Source of the DNA: Oceanococcus atlanticus
Lineage (GTDB): Bacteria > Pseudomonadota > Gammaproteobacteria > Nevskiales > Oceanococcaceae
Length of the DNA: 64,000 nt
Assembly (NCBI RefSeq): GCF_002088235.1
Contig: NZ_AQQV01000002.1
Coordinates: 744,001 to 808,000 of the forward strand
Direction of reading: 5' to 3'
Of the stretch, positions 62,701 through 64,000 are shown one piece after another. The position numbers and the translations under genes were made by a program. The first letter of the stretch is position 1, and each line of letters begins with the position of its first letter. The notes under the pieces were generated by a model that did not search any database, had not been told where the DNA came from, and saw only the letters and a list, made by a program, of their open reading frames with translations.

Positions 62701-64000
62701 CTGTGCGCCGGGGCCTCGTCAAGCAGCAAATCCGGAGTGCCGGAATCAAGCTCGAGATCCATTGCAGCCGGCGGTTCCTGCGCGCTCAACGTGAGCGCGG
62801 CATCAGCCTCGTCATCGGCCAGCACAAGCTCAAACTCAGGCTCAGGCCCAGCCCCGGACAAAGCCGCCAGGGCCACCGACGGATCGGCATCGCGCCCTTC
62901 GCGGAATTCATCCAGCAAGTCGTAGGTTGCGAGCACGCAACGACCAATCCGATCGAACAGAGCCTGATCAAGCTGCGTGAGCTGACCGTCGATGACGCTC
63001 TTCATCAAGGCATCCAGCGCCTCACCGACTTGGCCCAGACCCATACCACCCGCGGTGCGGGCACTGCCTTTGATGGTGTGGAAAATGCGTTGCAGATTGT
63101 GCTGCGTCGTAGCGGAGTCCGGCTGCGTCGTCCAGTTTTTCAACTCAGCTTCGGCCTGACCAAGCAGCTCGGCCGCCTCTTCGGCGAAGATCGAAGCCAA
63201 TTCAAGATCAACGCCACCACGGTCGGCCTGCAAGCCAGCCAAACGTTCAGTCAGTTCAGCTTCCAGCGCTTCATCACGCTCAATCACAGCGCCTGACGTC
63301 GCCGCGTCCAGCTGCGTGCTCATGCGCCCACAAACGCGCTCCAGCAGGTCTGCAGGCATGGGCTGATTGCACGCTCTGAGGCCCTGAACCAACCGTTCGG
63401 CAGTTTCGGCGAGCTGTGCCAGCGCATCCACGCCGGCGGTCGCAGCGCCACCACGCAGGGTATGCAAGGCGCGCTCCAGATCCTGATCCGCAACCACCTC
63501 GGCATTGTCATGTGCGCGCGCTGCGAGCATCTGAAGCTCACCGGCCGCATCGTCCTTGAAGATCGCCATGACCTCTGCAGCATCGTCGTCACTGGTTTCA
63601 CCCAGCGCCGCGCGTGCTTTTTGCTGCATCGGCTGAACCAGTTCCAGTGCTGATTCGCCTTCGGCGAAACGCCGCACGATTTCCGGCAACAAGCCCACGG
63701 CGTCGCTGATCAGGCTGGAAATCTCGCCGCTCAGCGGCAAGGCTCCGTCCAGACAACGATTGAGCATGTCCTCAATCGACCAGGCAAATTCACCGATCTC
63801 ACTGGCCCCAACCATGCGGCCACTGCCCTTGAGGGTATGGAACGCACGGCGCACGGTGGCAAGCACATCAGGATCAGACGGATTTTGTGCCCAGCGTGGC
63901 ATGGCGGCATCCAGCTCGGCCATCACCTCACGCGATTCTTCAATGAAGATTTCGCGGAATTCAGGATCAATATCCTGTGCAACCGGTGCCGCGCTGACTT
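59751..64000 (-). CDS. chpA: ChpA-like hybrid chemosensory histidine kinase (partial)
   Basis: The coding frame is open to the right edge, so the N-terminus is outside the window; 1416 codons are present. It has at least five HPt phosphotransfer domains with HTxKG-type motifs: FHTLKGSGRMVG near 63830, HTLRGGAATAG near 63455, FHTIKGSARTAG near 63070, HTFKGGARMAG near 62473 and HTLKGGARMAG near 61935. Next come a dimerisation region, a CheA-type ATPase (NCVIHGIETPDVR near 60990, DDGAGLDFSRIREKA near 60860), a CheW-like domain, and a C-terminal receiver with phospho-acceptor Asp in VLLDIEMPKVDG near 59970. It should signal in the Pil-Chp system with the adjacent CheW protein. Confidence 0.93.
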   Translation of the reverse strand, partial: VSAAPVAQDIDPEFREIFIEESREVMAELDAAMPRWAQNPSDPDVLATVRRAFHTLKGSGRMVGASEIGEFAWSIEDMLNRCLDGALPLSGEISSLISDAVGLLPEIVRRFAEGESALELVQPMQQKARAALGETSDDDAAEVMAIFKDDAAGELQMLAARAHDNAEVVADQDLERALHTLRGGAATAGVDALAQLAETAERLVQGLRACNQPMPADLLERVCGRMSTQLDAATSGAVIERDEALEAELTERLAGLQADRGGVDLELASIFAEEAAELLGQAEAELKNWTTQPDSATTQHNLQRIFHTIKGSARTAGGMGLGQVGEALDALMKSVIDGQLTQLDQALFDRIGRCVLATYDLLDEFREGRDADPSVALAALSGAGPEPEFELVLADDEADAALTLSAQEPPAAMDLELDSGTPDLLLDEAPAHSVPPDSGSSSPVDSAADEDDYSVVEDVWPADAEILDMFQAEAQELLESMDRHFSDWEADTQAREPLRELQRQLHTFKGGARMAGLNSMGAVAHQMESMFARIEQGEQADSQTFGRLHQAIDGLHQLIDEVKQGRQPLGARELLDDLLSEASSSQAEFESVDVQAASQAPTETESGAESPFVMPPRADSASDSVTFSTVDFGAEAPAGADQEMVEIFLPEAQELMEAFDAARGRWAEQPQDGDALAEILRVLHTLKGGARMAGLARLGDDVHDLESELEAVSREGQSATPALLERLQGSSDTFHQHMAQAAAGHASPAESGDAPSPHPVLELPGDYDYRSDALDDIQPRAWSRELQWEAPQDERLAAIRRETARVSVEQLDSMLNEAGEISIYRSRLERQVSAFSGQLREVEQTIARIRDQLRMLESETDAQIQSRTQGLQSEEGESDRYGEEFDPLEMDRYSRMQELTRALSESVTDLFSLHATMTDVVSETDTLLLQQGRVNTSVQQGLMGTLMVPFSRQVQRLQRVARQTAGEHGKQVELQLQGIEAEMDRNVLERMTPVIEHVVRNCVIHGIETPDVRSAAGKAPVGRMSISLTRDGSKLAIEIRDDGAGLDFSRIREKAIERGLMGGDAELSEAELAQFIFQPGFSTAQTLTQDAGRGVGMDVVSSEVKQLGGTLELDSKTGHGARFVIRLPLSLAISQALLVQVADEVYAAPLSTIEGIARIPRDDLAAYMDDDQRFAYGDQEYRVRYLGQLLGLDAAPADERDHVPVILVHSGEGMGISERRVAIVVDQLLGSRELVTKTAGPQVSTVVGVTGATIQADGRVVLILDVVALVQDRLFKTLQAGGDAEGAQGAAQRVPLVMVIDDSITMRRVAERLLTRNGYRVATAKDGMDGIAQLQAESPDAVLLDIEMPKVDGFEVATFIRNNERLADLPIIMITSRSGDKHRERAEAIGVNRYLIKPYQEQQLISELRDVMTEA

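Noticed and set aside
1-64000. tRNA, rRNA, insertion sequence or prophage genes
   Set aside because: No cloverleaf candidates, transposase, integrase or phage structural motifs were recognised in any reading frame or intergenic gap.

Overview
The window is one continuous piece of a GC-rich (roughly 60-65 percent) gammaproteobacterial chromosome. The evidence is a ygfB-pepP-ubiH operon, an argE-argA-rsmE block, a split glycine dehydrogenase (gcvPA/gcvPB) operon behind a tandem glycine riboswitch, a Pil-Chp type chemosensory kinase, a TonB-dependent receptor and AraC regulators of the Arabinose_bd type. The mixture suits Nevskiales/Solimonadaceae or Salinisphaera-like marine bacteria, but no taxonomic marker is present, so this placement is an inference.

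Layout. 1-8340: a Gly-rich lipoprotein, a molybdopterin oxidoreductase, then a minus-strand trio (cytochrome c5-like lipoprotein, FAD sugar-lactone-oxidase-like protein, PLP D-threonine-aldolase-like protein), the last two with twin-arginine signals, facing a TetR regulator across a palindrome. 8375-16933: a TonB-dependent receptor and two lipoprotein Ntn-hydrolases of the penicillin/AHL acylase family, the first behind a promoter that looks activator-dependent. 16985-21611: gcvT-gcvH-gcvPA-gcvPB with promoter and tandem glycine riboswitch. 21608-26011: an AraC regulator divergent from a membrane protein, a lipoprotein and a second membrane protein. 26008-30719: ygfB-pepP-sulP-ubiH, with a SulP transporter inside an otherwise conserved operon. 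30720-35207: an intergenic stretch with several hairpins, a secreted EF-hand protein, a retropepsin-like protein, argE, argA and rsmE.

35240-58159 is the most interesting part: a lipid/polyketide island. Two giant minus-strand genes encode an iterative PUFA-synthase-like system: a 2975-residue protein (tandem nitronate-monooxygenase/PfaD-like enoyl reductase region, KS, AT, four ACPs, KR, DH) and a 1608-residue protein (KS, AT, DH, phosphopantetheinyl transferase). After them in the same direction lie two alpha/beta hydrolases and a TolC-type outer-membrane protein. Divergent from them are a membrane protein that fuses an M50-like core, lacking its HExxH motif, to a HlyD adaptor, then a beta-propeller-like protein and a sulfotransferase-like protein, with a convergent SDR. 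My reading is that the two megasynthases build a long acyl chain that is tailored (hydrolases, SDR, possibly sulfation) and moved across the envelope by the HlyD-like and TolC-like proteins. The domains are visible in sequence; the joint pathway is inference.

58265-64000: a lipoprotein with a Pro/Thr/Ser linker, a CheW-like protein and a ChpA-like hybrid kinase with at least five HPt domains that runs off the right edge.
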